A stretch of DNA of 56,979 bases from JANOXC01 sp031418215 (GTDB taxonomy: Bacteria > Bacteroidota > Bacteroidia > AKYH767-A > OLB10). This document shows, in pieces, positions 1 to 9,100 of the stretch (positions within the stretch are counted from its first letter, which is position 1; the number at the start of each line of letters is the position of its first letter). The position numbers and the translations under genes were made by a program. The stretch covers positions 1 through 56,979 of the forward strand of contig JANOXC010000174.1 in NCBI GenBank assembly GCA_031418215.1. Reading direction: 5' to 3'. A model generated the notes under the pieces. That model saw only the letters and a program-made list of their open reading frames with translations, ran no database searches and had not been told where the DNA came from.

Positions 1-836
1 AAAGTGGTGAGCTTTTTGGCTTAATGCGTGTGCGTTCCTTGCAAATGAATGATGCCCATATTTATTGTTCCAGGGAACAGTTTGCCGATGAATTCAGAGC
101 GGTAAATGACATGTACCTGAAATACTTTAAGATTTTTGGAATTGATAAATATGTCATGCGTTTTTCTACTCACGAAGCTTCAAAACTCGGAAAGAAATAT
201 GTGGACAATAAAGAATTATGGTTGAAGACGGAAGACATGGTTCGCCAAGTATTGATTGAGTCGAATATTCCCTATGTGGAAGTGCCCGATGAAGGTGCTT
301 TTTACGGACCCAAGATCGATGTTCAGGTATGGAGTGCCATTGGTAAAGAATTCACCCTGGCCACTAACCAAGTAGATTTTGCTGTTCCGGCCTGTTTTGG
401 GTTAACTTTCAGGAATTCCAATAATGAGATGGAAACACCAATTTGTATTCATCGTGCTCCATTGGGAACTCATGAGCGTTTTATTGGCTTCCTCATTGAG
501 CATTATGCCGGTAATTTCCCATTATGGCTGGCCCCGACGCAGGTTGTTATCCTCCCAATCAGCGAGAAGTACAACGGGTATGCAAAAAAAGTTTTACAGT
601 TGCTGAATAATTCCGATATTCGCGGCCTCGTTGACGAGAGAGACGAGAAGATCGGTAAAAAGATCAGGGACAGTGAGCTGAAAAAGATTCCTTTCATGCT
701 CATTGTTGGTGAAAAAGAGGTGGCAGAAGAGAAGGTGGCAATACGCCGTCATGGTCTGGGAGATCAGGGATCGGTTCCTGTTCAGGAATTTATTGACTTG
801 GTAAACAAAGAAGTAGCTCAACTGTTGAATGTTTAA
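1..836 (+). CDS. thrS: Threonine-tRNA ligase, C-terminal part (5' end outside window)
   Basis: Charges tRNA-Thr with threonine in the cytoplasm. The reading frame is open from base 3, before the first ATG at 24, and begins SGELFGLMRVRS, so the gene enters the window from the left; 277 codons are present. Visible class II synthetase features are the motif 2 region (LMRVRS...NDAHIYC, with a zinc-ligand His) and motif 3 (CIHRAPLGTHERFIGF, with the second zinc-ligand His and the ATP-binding Arg). The last ~100 residues (from PLWLAPTQVVILPIS) form the anticodon-binding domain and end normally. It lies 54 bp upstream of the infC start in the conserved thrS-infC-rpmI-rplT order. The editing and TGS domains are outside the window. 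Confidence 0.97.
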   Translation, partial: SGELFGLMRVRSLQMNDAHIYCSREQFADEFRAVNDMYLKYFKIFGIDKYVMRFSTHEASKLGKKYVDNKELWLKTEDMVRQVLIESNIPYVEVPDEGAFYGPKIDVQVWSAIGKEFTLATNQVDFAVPACFGLTFRNSNNEMETPICIHRAPLGTHERFIGFLIEHYAGNFPLWLAPTQVVILPISEKYNGYAKKVLQLLNNSDIRGLVDERDEKIGKKIRDSELKKIPFMLIVGEKEVAEEKVAIRRHGLGDQGSVPVQEFIDLVNKEVAQLLNV

Positions 837-880
837 ATATTAGCAACATCAGCAGTAATAATAATTGATAATTAAAAACA

Positions 881-886
881 AGGAGG
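881..886 (+). promoter_or_regulatory. Shine-Dalgarno sequence of infC
   Basis: A perfect AGGAGG, four bases before the ATA at 891. Strong Shine-Dalgarno sequences are rare in this phylum, which mostly initiates without them, and I see nothing as strong before the neighbouring genes. It therefore decides the unusual infC start. Confidence 0.75.
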
Positions 887-890
887 CAAC

Positions 891-1559
891 ATAGCAACTT
901 TTACACCACGCCCCGGAGGCAATCGTCCCGGAGGCTACAGACCGCCGGGAGGCCCAAAGCCGGGAGGCAGTCGTCCGGGTTTCAATAGAGGTAATCCAAG
1001 GTTTTTCAAGAAAAGAGAAGCCGAACATAAAATAAATGAACTCATTACCGCAACGCATATCCGTCTGGTTATTGACGGAGAAGAGCCGCGGGTAGTATCA
1101 GTTCCGGAAGGAATTGCCATTGCAGAGGAAAAAGGACTTGATCTAGTAGAGATTGCCCCTAATGCCGAGCCGCCCGTTTGCAGGATTGTTGATTACCAGA
1201 AGTTTTTGTACGAGAAGAAGAAAAAAGAGAAAGAAGCAAAATCAAAGTCAGCGAAACAGGTGCTGAAAGAGATTCGTTTCGGACCAAATACCGATGAGCA
1301 TGACTTCAACTTCAAAGTAAAGCACGCCATCAAATTCCTTGAAGAAGGTGCAAAGGTGAAAGCCTATGTTCATTTTAAAGGAAGAACGATTGCTTACAAA
1401 GAGAAAGGAGAAATCATCCTCCTGAAATTTGCACAAGCACTGGAAGAATTCGGAAAGGTGGAGCTGCTGCCTAAGTTAGAAGGAAACAGGATGTTTTTAC
1501 ATCTTGCTCCACTTCCTAAGAAAGGTGGAAAGCCGGTGAAGGCTCCGGTAGAAGTTTAA
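891..1559 (+). CDS. infC: Translation initiation factor IF-3, apparent AUA start
   Basis: Binds the 30S subunit and proofreads start codon and initiator tRNA. The frame is open from the TAA at 873-875 to the TAA at 1557-1559. The conserved IF-3 N domain (INELITATHIRLVIDGEE, about residues 48-65) starts well before the first in-frame ATG at 1206, and no ATG, GTG or TTG occurs in frame upstream of it. The only well-placed initiator is ATA at 891, behind AGGAGG, giving 222 residues. Residues 1-45 are a Gly/Pro/Arg-rich extension with repeated PGG units. The C domain (KEIRFGPNTDEHDFNFK...) is complete. IF-3 is known to repress its own non-AUG start in E. coli (AUU), so autoregulation is the natural inference. 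An automatic caller would truncate this gene to 1206-1559. Confidence 0.9.
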   Translation: MATFTPRPGGNRPGGYRPPGGPKPGGSRPGFNRGNPRFFKKREAEHKINELITATHIRLVIDGEEPRVVSVPEGIAIAEEKGLDLVEIAPNAEPPVCRIVDYQKFLYEKKKKEKEAKSKSAKQVLKEIRFGPNTDEHDFNFKVKHAIKFLEEGAKVKAYVHFKGRTIAYKEKGEIILLKFAQALEEFGKVELLPKLEGNRMFLHLAPLPKKGGKPVKAPVEV

Positions 1560-1695
1560 ATAAATGCAGAATTCAGAATGTAGAATTCAGAATTAAAAAA
1601 TTGAAATAAAAATTTTACCCAATATCCAAACCCAATACTTAATACTCAATACTCAAAACTCAATACCGAATACTAATAATCTAAAAAGTAAGACA
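1560..1695. repeat. Degenerate A/T-rich repeat spacer between infC and rpmI
   Basis: The 136-base spacer has two copies of GAATTCAGAAT/GTAGAATTCAGAATT, then several variants of AATACTCAATACT. Similar 'TTAATACTAACTACTTGATGCTTGATACTA' style sequence recurs near 32,260-32,300. No gene or clear promoter is seen. Confidence 0.5.
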
Positions 1696-1893
1696 ATGCC
1701 AAAGATGAAAACCAATTCCAGCGCCAAGAAGCGTTTTAAGCTGACCGGCTCTGGAAAAGTAAAAAGAAAGCACGCTTACAAAAGTCACATCCTGACCAAG
1801 AAAACCACCAAAGCAAAACGCGCTTTGACACATGCTGGTTTGGTTCATGAGACTGATGAATATCGTGTAAAAAGAATGTTGACGATTGCTTAA
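1696..1893 (+). CDS. rpmI: 50S ribosomal protein L35
   Basis: Small basic protein of the large ribosomal subunit, 65 residues, which is the normal length. It begins MPKMKTNSSAKKRFKLTGSG and contains the L35 pattern KTNSSAKKRF...GKVKRKHAYKSHILTKK. It lies between infC and rplT in the conserved order. In many bacteria L20 represses translation of this pair, but no obvious L20-binding leader can be recognised by eye, and the spacers on both sides are filled with repeats. Confidence 0.97.
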   Translation: MPKMKTNSSAKKRFKLTGSGKVKRKHAYKSHILTKKTTKAKRALTHAGLVHETDEYRVKRMLTIA

Positions 1894-1932
1894 GTAGTTA
1901 AAATCAGTCAATAAAATTCATTCGTAAATTCG

Positions 1933-1950
1933 TAAGAATTCGAATTCTTA
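1933..1950. repeat. Perfect 18-bp palindrome in the rpmI-rplT spacer
   Basis: TAAGAATTCGAATTCTTA reads the same on both strands. It is preceded by ATTCGTAAATTCGTAAG, the same TTCGTA-type words that form the inverted repeat between atpD and atpC (32,560-32,669). It could fold as a hairpin in the operon mRNA, or it is just a dispersed repeat. Confidence 0.6.
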
Positions 1951-2023
1951 GATGGTTTAACCAGGACATCAGCACAAAAGATCTCATTAAAAAGAGACGC
2001 TGCCTCCAAAAAACAAAAACAAA

Positions 2024-2368
2024 ATGCCACGTAGTGTAAATTCCGTAGCCTCGAAGCAGAAGCGGAAAAAATTTATGAAACTTGCCAAGGGAAACTGGGG
2101 CGCAAGAGGAAATGTATGGACGGTTGCAAAAAATACCGTTGAAAAAGGATTAGGTTACGCATATCGCGATCGTAAGACAAAGAAACGCAGCTTCCGCGCA
2201 TTGTGGATTCAACGTATCAATGCCGCTGCACGTGATAACGGCATGAGCTATTCAGCGTTCATGGGGAAGATCCACAAAAACAATGTAGGCATCAACCGCA
2301 AAGTATTGGCTGACCTTGCCATGAATCATCCTGATGCTTTTAAAGCAGTGATTGATTCTGTGAAATAG
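2024..2368 (+). CDS. rplT: 50S ribosomal protein L20
   Basis: Binds 23S rRNA early in 50S assembly. At 114 residues it has the usual length, and it starts MPRSVNSVASKQKRKKFMKLAKG, with the family core RDRKTKKRSFRALWIQRINAAAR in the middle. It is the last gene of the thrS operon, separated from rpmI by 130 bases and followed by a hairpin terminator at 2391-2419. Confidence 0.97.
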   Translation: MPRSVNSVASKQKRKKFMKLAKGNWGARGNVWTVAKNTVEKGLGYAYRDRKTKKRSFRALWIQRINAAARDNGMSYSAFMGKIHKNNVGINRKVLADLAMNHPDAFKAVIDSVK

Positions 2369-2390
2369 ATCAATTTTTTTGATATTATAT

Positions 2391-2419
2391 AAAGGGAATC
2401 GTGAGGTTCCCTTTTTTTT
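2391..2419 (+). terminator. Rho-independent terminator of the thrS-rplT operon
   Basis: The stem AAAGGGAA / TTCCCTTT (2391-2398 with 2407-2414) has an 8-base loop and runs into eight Ts. It lies 23 bases after the rplT stop codon. Confidence 0.85.
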
Positions 2420-2490
2420 GTTATAACACTTCAAGCGTTTGAAATCCTTGAAGGCATGTTTTTTGTTTTGTTTTTGGACTACATGATTTC

Positions 2491-4008
2491 TTACAATTTT
2501 ACAAACTTTCCACTACTTATTTTATGTTTGTTTTGCTCCACTAATATATAATAAATCCCATTAGGCAAGCTACTACAATCTACTTTTACCGTTTTAAAAT
2601 AATTAAATAATATTTTTTGCAATACCACTTCTCCAAAAGTATTATATATAATTAATTTGCCGTTGCATGTTGCATGACTCAAATCATAATCCAACCAGAA
2701 AAAATCATTGGCGGGGTTGGGGTAAAGTTTAATATTATATTCTGCTGTATTAATTTCCGAAACGCCCACCTGCAAACTATCACAAATGCTGCCGATTACA
2801 GGGCCTAAAAAGTAATTTGGGTGGTTGGGCACTCCTCTTAAATTATAGCATGGTAAATGAAGCGCATGCATTCGAACATCACAACCTACACCGTCAATAT
2901 CAGGATTGTTTATATAATGTAAATCTACAACACTGTTCCCGGATGTAATATATATCTTGTTGTCCTTAGCCAGATACATTAAATTAAAATCTGCCAGAAA
3001 TGGAAAGACGGGAGAAAAAAAAGTGTCATTTGTAGCTACTGTATCTAAACCTGTCAGTAAATTCATCGAGTCCGTATTGAATTGAAAAACATGAAGGGTT
3101 GTTGATGCATACAAATATTTGGAATCAGGTGAAAATGCCGTTCCAAACCCGGGATGTGTATCATATATTGGCAAGGTTTGTAAATTACTGAACTGACCTG
3201 AACAACGATCAAAATCTAAATATTTTACTACCGTAAAATATGGTGCTGGTCCACCATATAAAGTATTGAAAGCAAATTTTTTCCCATTAGGAGAAAATAC
3301 TAATTGTCCAGAAGTTCCGATATGCGTAAGTAATGAGCCCAAAGCTTGAGAACCCATGTTGATTACACCATTGGGAGTAAGCAATAGTTTTTCTATTATA
3401 TTGCTATTATCTTTTAAAACAACAATCCACCAGTCCCGACCATTCGCATGTTTACATGTACCTATTCCCCAGCTTAGAGTATCTTGTAATGCTATATAGT
3501 TCTTTTGTATTACGCCACCTAAGCCATTATCTAATGTCATATCAATAACGGAATAAAATAATTCACTGCTCCGAGAACTGATATTCGGATTGGCAACCAT
3601 GTGGAATAATATATATTTCGTGGTATCGCCGGGCCAGGGGAGGAATACATTACAATTTGGCATTGGTAAATAATCGGGCCAGGATTGCGTGAATGGCCCG
3701 GGGTTCAAACCACTTCCATTAAGCATTGTATCGTTAATTGCATTTGCTATCCAAAGACCATTGCTCGACATTAATAAATTACCATTACTATCACTGATAT
3801 TGCCTTGTGTAGCACTGAACTTCATTTTACGTGTCATTGGAGAAATAATTGGAACCCCCGTATTAAAATCAATTATAGCTTTTGTAGAAGATGTATATTG
3901 GTCAGTAAATTCAGCATATCCTAAAAGCCAAATATTACTTACTCCCTGAGCCTTGGAAATAAATACACTTAAAATAAGCAAAACAAAAAAGGCGAATGCT
4001 TTTCTCAT
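2491..4008 (-). CDS. Secreted propeller-like protein with T9SS type A sorting tail (copy 1)
   Basis: Predicted exported protein of 505 residues. The start is taken at the ATG at 4008 (MRKAFAFFVLLILS...AQG, a clear signal peptide). A GTG eight codons upstream lies inside the hairpin loop region and is unlikely. The body has repeated 'FSPNGKKFAFNTLYGG / AFSPDSKYLYAS / LAKDNKIYITS' blade-like strands, suggesting a beta-propeller. The C-terminal ~80 residues (KLYPNPANDFFWLDYD...GIYYILVEQ...GKFVKL) are a T9SS sorting domain. It is a close paralogue of the protein at 4557-6077, and the two lie in a ~2 kb tandem duplication. No enzymatic motif is seen; the function is unknown. Confidence 0.85.
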   Translation of the reverse strand: MRKAFAFFVLLILSVFISKAQGVSNIWLLGYAEFTDQYTSSTKAIIDFNTGVPIISPMTRKMKFSATQGNISDSNGNLLMSSNGLWIANAINDTMLNGSGLNPGPFTQSWPDYLPMPNCNVFLPWPGDTTKYILFHMVANPNISSRSSELFYSVIDMTLDNGLGGVIQKNYIALQDTLSWGIGTCKHANGRDWWIVVLKDNSNIIEKLLLTPNGVINMGSQALGSLLTHIGTSGQLVFSPNGKKFAFNTLYGGPAPYFTVVKYLDFDRCSGQFSNLQTLPIYDTHPGFGTAFSPDSKYLYASTTLHVFQFNTDSMNLLTGLDTVATNDTFFSPVFPFLADFNLMYLAKDNKIYITSGNSVVDLHYINNPDIDGVGCDVRMHALHLPCYNLRGVPNHPNYFLGPVIGSICDSLQVGVSEINTAEYNIKLYPNPANDFFWLDYDLSHATCNGKLIIYNTFGEVVLQKILFNYFKTVKVDCSSLPNGIYYILVEQNKHKISSGKFVKL

Positions 4009-4016
4009 AATTATAT

Positions 4017-4052
4017 AAAAACGGGATCTCACTTTTAGTGAGATCCCGTTTT
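4017..4052 (-). terminator. Strong hairpin between duplicated T9SS genes (copy 1)
   Basis: A 16-bp perfect stem (AAAACGGGATCTCACT with AGTGAGATCCCGTTTT, 3-base loop) lies between the stop of the upstream fragment and the ATG at 4008. On the minus strand it ends in a T run just before the next start codon. It could terminate the upstream gene or control the downstream one. The other copy is at 6086-6121. Confidence 0.75.
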
Positions 4053-4057
4053 AGATT

Positions 4058-4474
4058 TTATTTTATTATTAAAAGTTTTGTCCTTTCAATTTCACTATTA
4101 TTAGTTTTCAATTTAACCACATACAATCCACAATATAATTCACTTATACTGAAAATGTAGGAAGGTTGATCAGAAGGTATAGTTATTTTCTTAACATATC
4201 TCCCTGTATTATCAAAAATCTCCAGTCCATACACAACATTTTTTCCCTGGTTGAATTGTATCTCTACTTTATCGTTTGCGGGGTTAGGTTTCAGCACCAA
4301 TTTTTTCATTTCCAAAGGCTCAACCGATTGTGCTGTTCTAAATATTCCTTGTGCTAAACATGATGATATATCATCATATTCCCATTCATCATTTATATCA
4401 TGATAAATGGCTCTTGCCATGTAAACAGCAGGTCCGCCAGCATATGGGCATTGTTGCGCAATTGTCTGAACCAT
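4058..4474 (-). pseudogene. C-terminal remnant of a T9SS beta-helix protein
   Basis: 138 codons that match the last ~131 residues of the large protein at 6127-9237, at roughly 87% identity by eye (IAQQCPYAGGPAVYMARAIY... to RTKLLIIK). The first four residues (MVQT) are unrelated and there is no signal peptide, so the product could not be exported. It is the truncated 5' edge of the tandem duplication. The reading frame and sorting domain are still intact, which suggests the duplication is fairly recent. Confidence 0.85.
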
Positions 4475-4556
4475 GATTTATGTGATAACTCACTATTATT
4501 TAATTTTTCCAAGACGTTCATGAGAACACTTCGTTATGTTGAATGATTATCATGAA

Positions 4557-6077
4557 TTAATATTGTTTAACAAACTTCCCGCTGCCGACCTTACGATTAT
4601 CCTGCTCTATCAATATATAGTAAACGCCTTGTGGCAAGCTACTACAATCTACTTTAACCGTTTTAAAATAATTAAATATTGTTTTTTGCAATACCACTTC
4701 TCCACATGTATTATATATAATTAATTTGCCGTTACCTGTGACATGACTGATATCATAATCCAGCCAGAAAAAATCATTGGCGGGGTTGGGATAAAGTTTA
4801 ATATTAATATTTGTTGTGTTAAGCTCCGCTACCCCCACCTGCAAACTATCACAAATACTTCCAATTTCTGCACCTAAAAAGTAATTTGGGTGGTTGGGAA
4901 CTCCTCTAAGCTGGTAGCAAGGCAAATGCAAATCATGTTGACGCACATCACAAGCAACTCCTCCACTATCCGGGTAATTAATATAATGTAAATCAACTAC
5001 ACCGTTATTGGATGTAATATAAATTTTATTATCATTTGCTAGATACATTAAATAAAAATTTGCGATTAATGGAAAGACGGGAGAAAAAAAAGTGTCATTC
5101 GTGGCAACTGTATCAATACTACCCATTATGTTACTAGTGTCGGTATTAAATTGAAAAACATGGTAAGTTGTACAAGCATATAAATATTTTGAATTAGGTG
5201 AAAAAGCAGTGCCAAACCCATAGTTTGTGTCAAATATTGGCAAAGTTTGTAAATTACTGAATTGGCCCGTGCAACGATCAAAATCCAAGTATTTTACAAT
5301 AGTATAATATGGTGATGGCCCACCATATAAAGTGTTGTAGGCAAATTTTTGTCCATTCGGAGAAAAAATTAATTGGGCAGCAGTTCCAATATACGTTAGC
5401 AAGGTGCCAAAAGATTGAGAGCCCATGTTGATTAAACCATTGGGGGTAAGCAATAGTTTTTTTATTACATTACTATTATCTTTTAAAACTACGATCCACC
5501 AGTCCCTTCCATTGGCATGCTTGCAAACGCCTATGCCCCAGCTAAATGTATCTTGTAGTGCAACTTGATTTTTTGAAATGACCCCCCCTAATCCATTGGA
5601 TAAGGTCATATCAATAATTGTATAAAATAATTCACTGCATGCATTGTACATGCTTGGATTGGCTACCATATGAAATAATACATACTTTGATGAATCGCCT
5701 GGCCATGGAAGAAATACATTACAATTCGGCATTGGTAAATAGTCTGGCCATGATTGTGTTATTGGTCCAGGGTTCAATCCGCTACCATTAAGCATAGTGT
5801 CATTACTTGCATTTGCAATCCATAATCCATTACTCGCCATTAATAAATTGCCATTACCATCACTTATATTTCCCTGAGTACCACTAAATTTCATTTTACG
5901 TATCGAAGGGACCACATTAGTCATACCTAAATTGAAATCGATAGTCGCTTTCGTAGAACTAGTATATTGGTCTGTAAATGAAGTATAACCTATCAACCAA
6001 ATATTACTAACTCCTTGTGCCCTCGTAATAATCGCACTTAAAATAAGTAAAACTAAAAAAATTAATACTTTTCTCAT
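4557..6077 (-). CDS. Secreted propeller-like protein with T9SS type A sorting tail (copy 2)
   Basis: Paralogue of the gene at 2491-4008, 506 residues from the ATG at 6077 (MRKVLIFLVLLILSAIITRAQG, signal peptide). It has the same blade-like repeats (FSPNGQKFAYNTLYGG, AFSPNSKYLYAC, LANDNKIYITS) and the same sorting tail (KLYPNPANDFFWLDYD...GSGKFVKQY). Differences are spread along the length, as expected for divergence after duplication with both copies kept. An upstream GTG inside the hairpin is rejected as the start. It is probably co-transcribed with, or separated by the hairpin from, the large gene at 6127-9237. Function unknown. Confidence 0.85.
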   Translation of the reverse strand: MRKVLIFLVLLILSAIITRAQGVSNIWLIGYTSFTDQYTSSTKATIDFNLGMTNVVPSIRKMKFSGTQGNISDGNGNLLMASNGLWIANASNDTMLNGSGLNPGPITQSWPDYLPMPNCNVFLPWPGDSSKYVLFHMVANPSMYNACSELFYTIIDMTLSNGLGGVISKNQVALQDTFSWGIGVCKHANGRDWWIVVLKDNSNVIKKLLLTPNGLINMGSQSFGTLLTYIGTAAQLIFSPNGQKFAYNTLYGGPSPYYTIVKYLDFDRCTGQFSNLQTLPIFDTNYGFGTAFSPNSKYLYACTTYHVFQFNTDTSNIMGSIDTVATNDTFFSPVFPLIANFYLMYLANDNKIYITSNNGVVDLHYINYPDSGGVACDVRQHDLHLPCYQLRGVPNHPNYFLGAEIGSICDSLQVGVAELNTTNINIKLYPNPANDFFWLDYDISHVTGNGKLIIYNTCGEVVLQKTIFNYFKTVKVDCSSLPQGVYYILIEQDNRKVGSGKFVKQY

Positions 6078-6085
6078 AATTATAT

Positions 6086-6121
6086 AAAAACAGGATCTCA
6101 CTTTTAGTGAGATCCTGTTTT
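6086..6121 (-). terminator. Strong hairpin between duplicated T9SS genes (copy 2)
   Basis: A 16-bp perfect stem (AAAACAGGATCTCACT with AGTGAGATCCTGTTTT, 3-base loop). Relative to copy 1, one stem pair has changed on both sides (G-C to A-T), so pairing is preserved. It sits five bases after the stop of the large gene and just before the ATG at 6077. Confidence 0.75.
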
Positions 6122-6126
6122 GGATT

Positions 6127-9100
6127 TTATTTTATTATTAAAAGTTTTGTCCTATCAATTACACTATTATTAGCTTTCAATTTAACCACATACAATCCGG
6201 AATATAATTCACTAATATTTAAAATGTAGGAAGGCTGGTCAGAAGGTAAAGTAATTTTCTTAATATATCTCCCTGTATTATCAAAAATCTCTAGCCCGTA
6301 CTCAACATTTTTTTCCGGGTTGAATTGAATCTCAACTTTATCGCTTGCGGGGTTAGGTTTCAGCACCAATTTTTTCATTTCCAATTGCTCAACCGATTGT
6401 GTTGTTCTAAATATTCCTTGTGCTAAACATGTTGATATATCATCATATTCCCATTCATCATTTATATCATGATAAATGGCTCTTGCCATGTAAACAGCAG
6501 GTCCGCCGGCATACGGGCATTGTTGCGCAATTGAAAAAAGTTGATATACCTGAGAAGGAGAATATTCGATAAAGTCAGTTGAAAGAGATTGCAAATACAA
6601 TTCATTGACCGCTTGTCCATTAATTTCAGGCAACTCTACCGGAATTATTGAACCATTCACCAAATTTGCATCAATAATTGCATTGTTAACGAAGGCATTC
6701 AATTGCAAATTAATATTTATAACATTGGTTGTTAAGGTATTTACTTGTGTTAGCAATAAATTTCGTGCAGCATCATAAAAAGCATAATTTCCAGTTGCAT
6801 TACTAAGCGAATCGATAATGCCAATACTATCACTTAATGAGACAACAAGACTAGCCGATAGGTTTATAAGTCCATTATAATATGCTGTATAAGCATCAAT
6901 TGCACTTATTCTATCAGCAACATTATTGAGAACTCCGGCTGCGAGATTGCTATGTGAATTGTAAAATGATTGAAGTATTGGATCAACGGATAATAATTCA
7001 GGATGGTCAGTTAGCTTCTTATATAAATACATCTCAGCCATATTAAGACTTTCTTCAGGCCACTCCGAAGTTATCCTATCTCCACTTGCAATTGAAATAT
7101 CCAATTGAGTTATTTCATCTGAATTAGATATTGCCGTACAGGTGGGGCAACAGTTAAAAGTTGGGCCTGGATCTGGAGTGAACCAACCAATATTAAAACC
7201 AGGAGTCGTTGGTAAATAAGTCACGTTATTTGTTGTAGAGGCAAGTTGATATTTAAATTCATTGAAGGGAAGATTAAAACCACCAACTCCAGTATTCAAA
7301 TTAACCGCACCATTCCCACCATATACATAAACAGAAGGGTCTAACCATGTATTTCCTCGGCGTGTTTTCGGGCCTATAACTGCATCAGTATGTATATGCA
7401 ACCCTTCAAAATGATGATTCATTTCATTCCCTGCAAAATCTGTTTCAGCCAATTCACCGTAAAATCCGATTCCATAGGAAGTATTGTCTACTGTGTTGCA
7501 ATTAATGGTATTTTGAGAACTTAGGGAGAAAAACATAGCATGCGTTTTAGCTAAGGTAGCTGCATCAGGTGGTGTTGGACCAACACCAAAAATTTGATTG
7601 CCTGATATCTCATTAAAAGAACATCTCTCCAACTTTATTCCTTTAAAATTTTTGGCAAGGGTGCTATAACTATAAATTACATTATTCCGTATTTTTAAAT
7701 CTCCAGTTTTAACACCATTAATATTTAGCAAGCCAATTCCAACCTGACTGCCATTGCAGTATACATGATTATGGCTTATATCTAATTGCTTATCAATACT
7801 CGATTGATTTTCAAGAACAAATATTCCCATTCCTGAAGGTGAAGTAGTATATATATTGTTGTTCGAAACATTAATTGAGGTTGCCTTATAATTATATGCA
7901 AGCTCAATTCCTTTACTAGTTGCTGCAATATAATTATTATTTATGGAATAACTGTTTAATGAACCGGCATTACGCGCATGAATGCCTTTATTAACACCTG
8001 TCATGGCGAGGTGGCTTAATTGTGCACCCACATGATCTGTATAAATTTCAATACTACAATCTTTTATGGTTGGGTTACCAGGGCTCTGTCCTATTATAGG
8101 ATTAACAATTAAAGGCTGAACATTGTAATGAATTGCTTTATCCAATGAGCAGTAGATAGCACTACCTATAAACTTGCCGGGGTAAAAGTTTTCACTGCTG
8201 ATATTCGTGAACTTTGAATTATTCACCTCCGGATTTTGGACATTAATAAACTGAATTCCTGTATTTAGGCTGTCAAAAATGTTAGGTAGCGTTGAATTAT
8301 TTCCAATTTCATAATTACATCCTCCTCCCAGCTTAAAACTTCTTATTATAATGCCAGCGAATGGTTTGTTCTTAAAAGGAGCTTGCCCAACAAATGGGCT
8401 TTTAAGTGGGCTTGAATGAATAAAATTCGTTCCACGAACAATTAATTGATCGCAAATATCTTCACCATCGAAATTAGGGTAAAACTTTGTTTCAATACCT
8501 ACTATATTATTATCAAATGTTGAATTTTTGGAAGAAATTTCATAGCCTTGAACAACAAAGATGGCTTTATCTGCATCCAATATACTACTATGGTCAATAA
8601 TAATCACAGAGTTTAAGTTTTGAATCCCTTCTTCTGTATAAATTCCTTTCCACATTTTATTACAAGCTGAAAATTCAGAGTTATTCAAGAGCCTGATCCC
8701 TGCGGTCGTTCTCAAAAGTATTTGAACTCCTCTATTAATTTTAAGTGTGCAGGCTGAAAATGTTACAGTATATCCAGCTGGAATTATTAAATCATGATTT
8801 AGACTCCACGAGCCTGTAATAAATTGGTTCGGTTGATTACTTAGAGGTGGAAGATCGGGATATTCATGACAACATTGCTGATCAATTATTGTTAAAGTTG
8901 GCGACGTATAAGAACAGCTTTGGGCATCAGTAACAGTTACTGTAAAAGTCCCAGCTGGTAATCCAGAAATATCTCTTGTCGTTGCTCCATTATTCCATTG
9001 GTAAGTATAAGGATTCTGTCCACCTTTAACAAACAAACCAATTGCCCCATCTTTAATACCATCACATCCGGCATCATCTATAACCCATGTCACAATTAAA

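Larger units (their letters stand above)
2491..4462. repeat. Tandem duplication, unit 1
   Basis: This block holds, on the minus strand, the last ~130 codons of an adhesin-like gene, a hairpin, and a complete 505-residue gene. It matches 4557-6532 in gene content, order and spacing, and most codons are the same by eye. Homology stops sharply at GCGCAATTG (around 4462 and 6532). Confidence 0.9.
4557..6532. repeat. Tandem duplication, unit 2
   Basis: Second copy of the block at 2491-4462. Here the adhesin-like gene continues beyond the edge and is complete. This unit is therefore the likely parent, and unit 1 the derived, truncated copy. Confidence 0.9.

Noticed and set aside
4009..4032. Longer start (GTG at 4032) for the propeller protein, and the matching GTG at 6101
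   Set aside because: Both lie inside the terminator-like hairpin; the ATG right before the signal peptide (4008, 6077) is better.
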